From a virus, in IMG/VR virus record IMGVR_UViG_3300024432_000059, positions 1-27,622 of that record: a DNA stretch of 27,622 bases. One strand, given 5' to 3'. Below the pieces are notes generated by a model that was given only the letters and a program-made list of their open reading frames with translations, was not told the origin of the DNA and ran no database searches. This document shows, piece by piece, positions 21,793 through 27,622 of this stretch (within the stretch, counting starts at the first letter, position 1; each line of letters opens with the position of its first letter). The translations under genes and the position numbers were made by a program.

Positions 21793-22086
21793 CTAAACTT
21801 TTTTTTCTTTGGAGTCGGACGACTCTTTGGAATCTGACGATTCCTTTTTTCCTGCTTTTTCTTTTTGCTTTGCAACTGCTTCATTAAAGAGTCTTGCCAC
21901 TTCATTAGCTACATTTGCAGCTGCGTTATAGCATTCGGGAAGTGGGGAATGAAAAGGCATTAGAAATCTATACACTCTTCCTTCTTCACCTTTAACAGTG
22001 ATTACAAGCTCGTTAGATGTCTTTGTATCCATTTGCTTAAACTTCGACTCTTCCTTCTTTACTTCTTCCTTAATATCTTCGCTCAT
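21793..22086 (-). CDS. Charged small protein, unknown
   Basis: A 97-aa protein: Lys/Glu-rich start, a core containing VITVKGEEGRVYRFLMPFHS and a helix (NVANEVARLFNEAVAKQKEK), then a tail of repeated ESSDSK units. The site AAAAGGAG precedes ATG. Flanked by the structural paralogs, it may be a minor virion protein or chaperone for the fibres. Confidence 0.65.
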   Translation of the reverse strand: MSEDIKEEVKKEESKFKQMDTKTSNELVITVKGEEGRVYRFLMPFHSPLPECYNAAANVANEVARLFNEAVAKQKEKAGKKESSDSKESSDSKEKKV

Positions 22087-22120
22087 ATTGCTCCTTTTAA
22101 AAGTTAAAATATTACCCTAT

Positions 22121-22450
22121 TTAATTTGAAGCTAGATAGTATCCACCAAAATATATAAATCCTGTTCCAGCAGTTCCACTCACATATATTCCTGCTCCTT
22201 TAGCGAAATTCACATCTCTATCAGCAGAGTTCAATAAATTGATAAATAAAACTCCTTGAGCCAGAACAACATCATGTGCCGTTACACCGTCATAGCTGAT
22301 TTGAACTGCAACATTGCTATCGTTAGATATACGAATAGCAAAACATGATTCTGTCATGAATCCATTCACCATAAGGGTAGGCGTACCTGTTAATGAGGCA
22401 ACATTAAAAAATCCAAGTTCAAGATTTTTAACCGCATTTTTCTTAGACAT
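22121..22450 (-). CDS. Small beta-rich structural paralog B
   Basis: A 109-aa protein with the same plan as paralogs A and C: CFAIRISNDSNVAVQISYDG, then a (V)LFINLLNS strand, VNFAKGAGIYVSG, and final GFIYFGGYYLAS. Ribosome site AAGGAA. It probably forms a trimeric or pentameric decoration or fibre-attachment unit with its paralogs; this is inferred from similarity and location. Confidence 0.7.
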   Translation of the reverse strand: MSKKNAVKNLELGFFNVASLTGTPTLMVNGFMTESCFAIRISNDSNVAVQISYDGVTAHDVVLAQGVLFINLLNSADRDVNFAKGAGIYVSGTAGTGFIYFGGYYLASN

Positions 22451-22460
22451 TAAATATTCC

Positions 22461-22802
22461 TTATCTATTTAACACTGTATAATATCCAACCAAGTGTATT
22501 AAGCCTTGAACTGGTGGCGTTTTAATTGAAACTACAGTTCCCTTTGGAAAATTTACATTTTTACCAGATCTATTTCTTGCATAAAAATTTAGACCAAGAT
22601 TTCTATGCATAAAATCCTGCGATATCTCTTGCTTGCTAAAGTTAAGATGAGGTACCGCCGCGCTATCGTTTATTATTCTCAGCATAAAGCATGCTTCTGG
22701 AAGACCATCTGGGTTGATAGGAGTAAAGTTTGGAAACAATACTATCGTACTTAAATCAAAAGAGACCATTGGGATGGCTTTTACAATTGTTTTAGAAGAC
22801 AT
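22461..22802 (-). CDS. Small beta-rich structural paralog C
   Basis: A 113-aa protein with CFMLRIINDSAAVPHLNFSK, GKNVNFPKGTVVSIKTPPVQ and final GLIHLVGYYTVL, paralogous to A and B. It is the most diverged: the ISYDG loop is replaced. Ribosome site CGGAG. The end is separated from paralog B by only 10 bases. Confidence 0.7.
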   Translation of the reverse strand: MSSKTIVKAIPMVSFDLSTIVLFPNFTPINPDGLPEACFMLRIINDSAAVPHLNFSKQEISQDFMHRNLGLNFYARNRSGKNVNFPKGTVVSIKTPPVQGLIHLVGYYTVLNR

Positions 22803-22875
22803 TCTACACTCCGTTCTTTCGTCACAAAATCAACGTATATCATTGTAACACTTTACTTAAGCGTCATACCAGATC

Positions 22876-22893
22876 TTCCACTTTTTAGTGGAA
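22876..22893 (-). other. Short hairpin in the leader of paralog C
   Basis: TTCCACT and AGTGGAA form a 7-bp stem with a four-base T loop (A on the minus strand) between the 647-aa fibre and paralog C. There is no U-tract on the minus strand. The 136-base gap otherwise shows no gene. Confidence 0.4.
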
Positions 22894-22938
22894 CCGAGAT
22901 GAGAGTTGCTGCACCCCGGCTCCGCGATAAGGGTTAAT

Positions 22939-24882
22939 CTATGCAGCAAGTATCCAGAAGGTGATCAAAACATCTCCGTTTAGAGCAGCAGCGCCATTAT
23001 TGGTCAATGTCACTGTGAATGAACCAGCTCCAGGAGTTACTCGTGTAACTGTCATTTGAGCATCGTTAGCACCAAGATTGCTTGCTGATACAAGAATACC
23101 CGATCCAACTGTGCATACAGAGTTAGTAATTGTAAATACCTGTGCTGCTGCTGATGCAGTTGTTAGGCCTGTAAATGTACTAACACCAACATTAGCATTG
23201 ACTGTTGAGGTAGCCGCTGCTTGAGAGTCAGTTGCAGGAACAACATCAACAATACCTGCTGCTTCTAGAGATATACCACCAGTTCCAGATTGTATGGTTG
23301 TGGTACCTGCACCTGTTGCTGTACCTACAGTGGTTGTATGAGCTATAGCGTTAGCACCAAAACTACAAGCACCTGTACCGCAATCTACTACCACAGATGA
23401 TGCACCTGTTCCGTTACCTATTGTTGTTGTATGAGCTATAGCGTTCGTACCAATATTGATAGCGCCTGTACCTGCATTGAAAACAAGTGAGGTTGCACCA
23501 GTTCCATTACCAACTGTTATTACTCTTGCAGCTGCGCCTATACCTATATTCATATTTTGAGCTACAGCATCTACACCAATGCCGATTGTGCCAGCAGAAG
23601 ATTCAATTGTTACAGCATCGGTTGCATCCATTGCATAAACACCACCACTGGTAACCTGTACGCCACCTGTTCCAGACTGAATAATGACATTAGATGTTGT
23701 ATTAGTTGTACCCATCGTGACACTGTGAGCTGTTGCATTGGTACCAAGAGTTAGATCTCCAGTACCACAGTTGATGTCAACAGCAGTTGCACCTGTAGAG
23801 TTACCAACTGTTATTGTTCTTGCAGCAGCGCCAGTGCCAATATTAATGGATTGCGCATCTGCATCATTACCAATACCAATGTTTCCAGCTGTTGAGTTGA
23901 GTTCAAGAACTCCAGCACAATCCAATGTTACTGCATCTGTAGATGTAACTGTAACATCGCCTGAACCAGACTGTATTGTGGTTCCAGCAGTTGTATTTGT
24001 TGAACCAACCGTAACTTCGTGAGCTGCGGCATCGGTTCCAACAGTAATCGCTCCGGTTCCTGATGTTAGCGCAATAGGACCATTTGTTGCATTAATACTA
24101 ATACCGGTTGTACCAGCATCCATATCAATACCACCAGCTACATCAGATGCAAAAATGTTAACGGCATCTGCAGTGCCTAGCCCACCATCAATGGTTACAC
24201 CACCAAGAGTTGCCTCAATATCGATGCAATCGGCAGCAGTTCCTTGCTCTGAGTGAATATATATGACTTCTGCAGCACCACCGTCAGCATGAAGATAAAT
24301 ATCCTCTCCAGCTGCCTGATCGGTTGTAATCGTGCATGTTCCACTTGTCATAGTAAAGTCAACGCCAGCTGTAACGGCACCAGCAAGAGAAATAGTAGCA
24401 TCAAGGGCAACTGTAAGAGTTCCGACTGCACCAGCTGTAGTAATGTTAGTACCACCAGCAACTATGATAACACCAGCTGCAGGTGTGGCTGTACCTGAGT
24501 CACCATCAAGAGTTGTAAGAGCTGCAACACCGGCTGCTTCAAGGTTGATACCGTTTGCTGTATTGGTGATTGTTACAGATAAACCTGTAGAAGTAAGATT
24601 AGCCCATGCAGGAACTGCCCCTGTAGCACCAATCCATAATTGACCGTCAGTACCAGCACTTGGTATGTCAGTTAGAATCTCCCAATTTGCTGAATTACCG
24701 GCAATGCTTGTGAGAATATATGCATTATTTGTATTTGAATCTATCCAAATCCTTCCTGTATCAGCCAAATCTCCAGTTCCAGGGGGCCTCGCATCTGACG
24801 TGATAGGCTCTGCGTAAATTCCTTCAAGCTGATCTGGGTTGAAAACGTTGTATCTTAGGTTCTTTTTCCTATTAACTGCCAT
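22939..24882 (-). CDS. Beta-repeat fibre protein (647 aa)
   Basis: First gene of the minus tail block. Residues 1-85 carry the N-terminal module shared with the 578-aa fibre, then GQLWIGATGAVPAWANLTST and an (I)VAGGTNITTAGAVGTLTV repeat. About 200-570 is an array of roughly 30-residue units of the style INIGTNAIAHTTTIGNGTGA then SSVVVDCGTGA, low in aromatic residues. The last 75 residues form a different, aromatic-containing end (VTRVTPGAGSFTVTLTNNGA). Such arrays typify trimeric fibre shafts. The site AAGGAGAATAGTAATG is shared with the 8846 gene. Confidence 0.78.
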   Translation of the reverse strand: MAVNRKKNLRYNVFNPDQLEGIYAEPITSDARPPGTGDLADTGRIWIDSNTNNAYILTSIAGNSANWEILTDIPSAGTDGQLWIGATGAVPAWANLTSTGLSVTITNTANGINLEAAGVAALTTLDGDSGTATPAAGVIIVAGGTNITTAGAVGTLTVALDATISLAGAVTAGVDFTMTSGTCTITTDQAAGEDIYLHADGGAAEVIYIHSEQGTAADCIDIEATLGGVTIDGGLGTADAVNIFASDVAGGIDMDAGTTGISINATNGPIALTSGTGAITVGTDAAAHEVTVGSTNTTAGTTIQSGSGDVTVTSTDAVTLDCAGVLELNSTAGNIGIGNDADAQSINIGTGAAARTITVGNSTGATAVDINCGTGDLTLGTNATAHSVTMGTTNTTSNVIIQSGTGGVQVTSGGVYAMDATDAVTIESSAGTIGIGVDAVAQNMNIGIGAAARVITVGNGTGATSLVFNAGTGAINIGTNAIAHTTTIGNGTGASSVVVDCGTGACSFGANAIAHTTTVGTATGAGTTTIQSGTGGISLEAAGIVDVVPATDSQAAATSTVNANVGVSTFTGLTTASAAAQVFTITNSVCTVGSGILVSASNLGANDAQMTVTRVTPGAGSFTVTLTNNGAAALNGDVLITFWILAA

Positions 24883-24917
24883 TACTATTCTCCTTATTAT
24901 TAGTAAAAAAACATTGT

Positions 24918-24944
24918 CTCTAGGACTTTAACAAAGTCCTAGAG
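24918..24944 (-). terminator. 12-bp hairpin upstream of the fibre block
   Basis: CTCTAGGACTTT and AAAGTCCTAGAG pair perfectly around AAC. On the minus strand ACAATG and then seven T follow, so it may stop antisense transcripts from the right or act as an attenuator in the fibre leader. No fibre promoter is evident between it and the ATG at 24882. Confidence 0.55.
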
Positions 24945-24971
24945 CTTACTACCAGACATTTAATCCTTTTG

Positions 24972-25000
24972 TTGACAACGGTAACATGTAGTGGTATGAT
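24972..25000 (+). promoter_or_regulatory. Sigma70-type promoter of the exported-protein cluster
   Basis: TTGACA (24972-24977), 17 bases, TATGAT (24995-25000). The element GTTGACAACGGTAACATGTA is similar to the promoter at 26098 (GTTGACAAAGGTAATAGGTA). Confidence 0.75.
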
Positions 25001-25090
25001 TATATCAATAGAAATAATGGTAAACGCGTTTCTACAGAAAAGTTTTTGAGGTTATTATTAGAAGCGCAGGGGTAACGAAAAGGGAACAAT

Positions 25091-25540
25091 ATGAAGAATA
25101 TGGTAAAAATGCTCAGCTTATGTGGCTGTTTGTTGGCAACTGGCTTTCAATTGGATGCTAGAAAGCCTAGAGGTGTTAGGAGTGGGAGAGGTCCTATGAT
25201 TCCTCAACGCAATTCGGAAGCACTCCGGGTTGAAAGAGGTCAAATGATTAATCCTAGGGTTACATTGCCTTTGACAGTAAGAGCGATTGAAAGAGGGCGT
25301 AGAAGGCAAGAGAACGCTGAAAAGTTCTGTAGCCATACACCGCTTCCTAAGAAATCATCTCCTTCTTTTCTAAGAAGTGCTACATCAACATTGTTTAAGA
25401 TGTTGCTAGGAGCTGGAATAGGAATTGGAGCACTATATGCTTACAATAATCCAGCTGTAGTTAAAGCAGCTTTGACAAGTGCTAAGGCAGTTTTCAAAAG
25501 TGCTTTTGACGCTATAAACAAATGGCGTGCTAAAGCTTAG
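25091..25540 (+). CDS. Exported protein 1, Arg-rich with hydrophobic C-terminal segment
   Basis: A 149-aa protein with a Sec-type signal peptide (residues 1-23, MKNMVKMLSLCGCLLATGFQ), an Arg/Pro-rich middle (RGVRSGRGP, AIERGRRRQE), a Gly/Ala membrane-like segment (about 106-120, MLLGAGIGIGALYAY) and a basic end (NKWRAKA). Sites AAAAGGGAAC precede ATG. It is the first of at least four genes with this plan. Possible roles are a virion component delivered to the envelope or a secreted effector; neither is shown. Confidence 0.7.
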   Translation: MKNMVKMLSLCGCLLATGFQLDARKPRGVRSGRGPMIPQRNSEALRVERGQMINPRVTLPLTVRAIERGRRRQENAEKFCSHTPLPKKSSPSFLRSATSTLFKMLLGAGIGIGALYAYNNPAVVKAALTSAKAVFKSAFDAINKWRAKA

Positions 25541-25562
25541 TAAGAACCAATGAAGGAAAAAC

Positions 25563-26057
25563 GTGAACATTACGGAGAAGCGTCGCGCAAAGATCCTTGA
25601 GACTCTAAATAGGTTTAGGGTCATATCAAAAGACAATGCAATTAGCGATTGCTACGGTTGGACAGGGGCCAAGAGTGAAGATAAGCCAAGGGTAAATATT
25701 GAAGGTAAAAGTATCGGTGCGCACAGAGCAGCCTGGATGGCACATAGAGGCAGAATCCCAGACGCTCATCATGTGCGCCATACTTGTGAGAATAAAAACT
25801 GTACCAATCCGGAACACCTTTTTATCTCAAAAGAACGATGGAACCTGAAAAAGCCAGAAAATAGAGTTAATAGCAGAGCAGGAAGAGAAAGACTTGCAGT
25901 AGATCTACCTAGCTCTCTAGTAACTCAAATTAGGGCTACAGCGATTAGATACCGCCTAACTATTACAAAATACCTGCTTAAAAGGCTATCTGAGATCATG
26001 AGATTCGAAAAAAAGATCGAAAAAGACAACAGGGGTGATGGAGGAAAAGGAGAGTAA
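25563..26057 (+). CDS. HNH endonuclease with ribbon-helix-helix-like tail
   Basis: A 164-aa protein from GTG 25563 (site AAGGAA). The N-terminal domain (about 28-90) is an HNH_3-type nuclease: C30, GAHRAAW with H54, the pair H69/H70, HTCENKNC with H73, C75 and C80, and NPEHL with H85. Such enzymes nick or cut DNA and are often homing nucleases. Residues about 111-147 (LAVDLPSSLVTQIRATAIRY) resemble a ribbon-helix-helix domain, which would give sequence-specific binding. It lies among exported-protein genes and may be an independent mobile gene. Confidence 0.82.
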   Translation: MNITEKRRAKILETLNRFRVISKDNAISDCYGWTGAKSEDKPRVNIEGKSIGAHRAAWMAHRGRIPDAHHVRHTCENKNCTNPEHLFISKERWNLKKPENRVNSRAGRERLAVDLPSSLVTQIRATAIRYRLTITKYLLKRLSEIMRFEKKIEKDNRGDGGKGE

Positions 26058-26065
26058 GTAGCTCT

Positions 26066-26088
26066 GGGAGATCACATCCCTTTTTTTA
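26066..26088 (+). terminator. Weak terminator after the HNH gene
   Basis: GGGA and TCCC form only a 4-bp stem, followed by seven T. It lies just before the next promoter, supporting transcriptional separation of the HNH gene and the following cluster. Confidence 0.4.
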
Positions 26089-26097
26089 ACATAATTG

Positions 26098-26126
26098 TTG
26101 ACAAAGGTAATAGGTAATGCTATACT
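26098..26126 (+). promoter_or_regulatory. Sigma70-type promoter
   Basis: TTGACA (26098-26103), 17 bases, TATACT (26121-26126). The leader that follows contains GCGCC, a G6 run and ends at ATGAAAAAC, matching the leader of the ribbon-helix-helix gene at 12148-12237. Confidence 0.78.
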
Positions 26127-26163
26127 ATATATAGTTAGATTATATCTTTAAACATTGCGCCTT

Positions 26164-26169
26164 GGGGGG
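26164..26169 (+). other. G6 run in the leader
   Basis: Six G preceded by GCGCCTT, 21 bases before ATG 26191. A separate normal ribosome site AAAGGAAAGGGA lies between them, so the run is not the main site here. Confidence 0.5.
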
Positions 26170-26190
26170 TGCACAAAGGAAAGGGACAAC

Positions 26191-26769
26191 ATGAAAAACA
26201 TTAAAAAAACACTATTATTCGTAACGTTGATGTCGGTACTTACAACGAATGTAATGCCAAGAACTGTCGAAATCGGTTCAATAACTGTCAATGTTGACGA
26301 TATTAAGCCTGCAGCATCATGGCTTTCAGGAGTAGCTAGCTCGGGATTCTCAGTACTAAAATCTGTATTTACAGGTGCTAGTAAAGTTGGAGTCAGTGCT
26401 CTTACAAAAGGTGCCATTCCAATGATAGGTACAGCAATTGCTTCATCGTTCTTACCGTTTGGTCTAGGCGCAGTAGTTAAAGCAGCTGCTCCATATTTGC
26501 TCTCAGCCGGTGCCGAAATGTTATCTAAGAAGATCACAGGCAACGATGATGAAGAAGCGAAGTATAGAGCCAAAATTAGACAAGAAATAAGACGAGCAAC
26601 ACTTAGATACAGAAGAGCCAGAAGCATATCAAGAAGTAGAGGTCGTAGCAGAAGTCGCAGTAGAAGTTTCAGACCTAGATACGAAGTTGATGAACGTGAT
26701 GACTATGATGATGAATATGAAGATGATGATTATCAAGATGATGATGATAAATACGCAGAAGAATTTTAA
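26191..26769 (+). CDS. Exported protein 2 with Arg/Ser-repeat and acidic tail
   Basis: A 192-aa protein from ATG 26191. Signal peptide at residues 1-23 (MKNIKKTLLFVTLMSVLTTN), a Gly/Ala/Ser hydrophobic core (about 42-112) with two or three possible membrane helices, a basic helix, then an Arg/Ser-repeat stretch (about 142-160, ARSISRSRGRSRSRSRS) and a strongly acidic Asp/Tyr tail (165-192). RS domains are typical of eukaryotic splicing factors and rare in bacteria or phages. The Arg and Ser codons vary, so it is not a simple DNA repeat. It shares its plan with the neighbouring genes. Function unknown. Confidence 0.72.
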   Translation: MKNIKKTLLFVTLMSVLTTNVMPRTVEIGSITVNVDDIKPAASWLSGVASSGFSVLKSVFTGASKVGVSALTKGAIPMIGTAIASSFLPFGLGAVVKAAAPYLLSAGAEMLSKKITGNDDEEAKYRAKIRQEIRRATLRYRRARSISRSRGRSRSRSRSFRPRYEVDERDDYDDEYEDDDYQDDDDKYAEEF

Positions 26770-26786
26770 TTAAATAAATAAACCCT

Positions 26787-26794
26787 GGGGGGGG
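26787..26794 (+). other. G8 run serving as ribosome site
   Basis: Eight G end seven bases before ATG 26802, and no other purine-rich site lies between. The run can pair with the CCUCC of 16S rRNA, so it probably serves as the Shine-Dalgarno element. Confidence 0.6.
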
Positions 26795-26801
26795 ACTTAT
26801 C

Positions 26802-27221
26802 ATGAACAACCTTAAAAAAGTAATACTATTGACCGCACTTATTGGAATAGCTGGAACTAACGTCCATGCAATGCAAGTACAGAAGAGTTCTACAAATAAA
26901 ACATTAAAAATCTTAGGGAATGTATTTAAACCTATCTTCGCCGCCGTATCAGGATATTTCACCGTTAAAGGATTCATTGCACTTGGATCTATTGCAGCTG
27001 AAAATCCATTCACGAGCATAGTAGTTGGAACTGCCGCTATAGCAACTGCAGTTCTTGGGAAATATCTATTATCTTCCGCTAAAAAACAGACAACTTTTGC
27101 AGAAATACTTCAGCAAATGAGAACAGATGCACCATTTAGAACTCAAATGATGAGAATAATTGCAGCAAATAGAGGCGGTGACGACGCTAGAGCTGCTCAC
27201 TTGAGAAGAAGGGGATACTAA
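26802..27221 (+). CDS. Exported protein 3
   Basis: A 139-aa protein: signal peptide MNNLKKVILLTALIGIAGTNVHA with likely cleavage before MQVQ, two hydrophobic segments (about 44-62 and 70-90, IVVGTAAIATAVLGKYLL), then a basic end (RGGDDARAAHLRRRGY). Its stop TAA overlaps the next ATG (TAATG), so the two are coupled. Same plan as its neighbours. Confidence 0.72.
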   Translation: MNNLKKVILLTALIGIAGTNVHAMQVQKSSTNKTLKILGNVFKPIFAAVSGYFTVKGFIALGSIAAENPFTSIVVGTAAIATAVLGKYLLSSAKKQTTFAEILQQMRTDAPFRTQMMRIIAANRGGDDARAAHLRRRGY

Positions 27222-27622
27222 TGAACAAACTTATAAAAATATTAACAATAACTATCGTTTGTACCGGATTAATTACACAAAAAGCACAACCAATGAGAAA
27301 CATTCTTGGATCTGACACACATACTTTTGGGGAAATGATGTCTAGGCAGTCTGGCCTAAACACGGTTCCTGATGAAGTAGGAAAAGGTGGATTAGTTGGC
27401 AGGATGATGATTTGGGCCGCTACCAAAGCAGGAGCTGGTTTCATAGCCAAACATGGCGTGTCCGCAGTTACAACCGCAGCAAGTAAGCTATGGTCCGCAG
27501 CTGGAGGAGCAGCCGGTAGAATATTAGGTATTACATCTACGCCCGAAAAAACTATAAGAGTTGTTAGACATCGTAGAATAAGACCTCAGATGAAATATAA
27601 CGGTGAAGTGAGAGAAATTACC
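27221..27622 (+). CDS. Exported protein 4 (partial, runs off the window)
   Basis: 134 codons are visible from ATG 27221, which overlaps the previous stop, and the frame is open to the edge. It has a signal peptide (MNKLIKILTITIVCTGLITQ, likely cleavage before MRN), a Gly/Ala hydrophobic core (about 62-100, AATKAGAGFIAKHGVSAVTT) and an Arg/His-rich segment (RVVRHRRIRPQ). The plan matches the three exported proteins upstream. Function unknown. Confidence 0.7.
   Translation, partial: MNKLIKILTITIVCTGLITQKAQPMRNILGSDTHTFGEMMSRQSGLNTVPDEVGKGGLVGRMMIWAATKAGAGFIAKHGVSAVTTAASKLWSAAGGAAGRILGITSTPEKTIRVVRHRRIRPQMKYNGEVREIT

Noticed and set aside
21705-21905. 66-aa minus-strand frame across the 17-bp hairpin
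   Set aside because: It overlaps the ends of two better genes in another frame and is mostly Lys/Arg/Gln from reading a charged tail out of frame.
16294-24643. Long plus-strand open frames opposite the fibre genes (16294-16656, 17270-17620, 20635-21210, 23738-24022, 24332-24643)
   Set aside because: They mirror Ala/Gly/Thr/Val-rich repeats on the minus strand, lack ribosome sites and have repetitive Pro/Val/Ala products, as expected for shadows of beta-repeat genes.
22939-24882. CRISPR-like or tandem DNA repeat array
   Set aside because: The repeats are coding, of irregular length, and diverged at third positions, fitting beta-repeat protein structure rather than repeat-spacer units.
1-27622. 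tRNA, rRNA, integrase, insertion sequence or attachment site
   Set aside because: No cloverleaf-like segment, transposase or recombinase motif, or terminal inverted repeats were found by reading.

Overview
The window reads as part of the genome of a tailed double-stranded DNA phage or prophage. It holds a P22-type portal, a two-domain large terminase, a probable small terminase, a replication initiator, two ERF-type annealing proteins and a long tail-fibre/appendage block. TAA, TAG and TGA all act as stops, and AUG/GUG starts with AGGAG-like ribosome sites and TTGACA-N17 promoters are typical of a bacterial host. A lipoprotein and several Sec signal peptides suggest a Gram-negative host envelope. 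Signal peptides ending just before Met, and an Arg/Ser-rich secreted protein, would fit a phage of an intracellular bacterium such as Babelota/Dependentiae, but that is recollection and inference, not something the sequence proves. No integrase, tRNA, rRNA, CRISPR array or capsid gene is visible.

Layout. (1) 1-10477, minus strand: a tightly packed operon starting with a winged-helix replication initiator, then small unknown proteins, a TerS-like protein (8098-8607), about 3.3 kb of very small and often membrane-anchored genes, TerL (3461-4822), more small genes, and the portal running off the left edge. (2) 10559-14963, plus strand: three small unknown genes with near-identical starts, a non-coding gap with a probable sRNA or attenuator and strong terminator, a ribbon-helix-helix regulator, then ERF annealing protein 1, a MerR-like protein, two small unknown genes and ERF protein 2. 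(3) 15060-24882, minus strand: adhesin and appendage genes, namely three long beta-repeat fibres (647, 1206 and 578 aa), a seven-repeat propeller-like protein, three paralogous ~110-aa beta proteins and one charged small protein. (4) 24972-27622, plus strand: sigma70-type promoters driving a series of exported proteins with signal peptide, Gly/Ala-rich hydrophobic core and Arg-rich tail, plus an HNH endonuclease fused to a ribbon-helix-helix tail.

The most unusual signal is a recurring pattern of duplicated gene ends beside small genes. The first eight codons of terL are repeated 5' of a 47-aa gene with only synonymous differences. The last codons of terL, joined in frame to the tail of a zinc-finger gene, are repeated between small genes downstream of terL. 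The tail of ERF1 is repeated after the MerR-like gene, and the tail of a 146-aa membrane gene is probably repeated after a holin-like gene. Several leaders and first codons (MEEEK, MKNE) are also repeated. Together these suggest that small genes enter operons by recombination that copies a neighbour's end, which would preserve the ribosome site that the next gene needs.

A second theme is a shared promoter-leader cassette (TTGACA-N17-TATA, GCGCC, then a run of 6-8 G) in front of both the ribbon-helix-helix regulator and exported genes, suggesting coordinated control.
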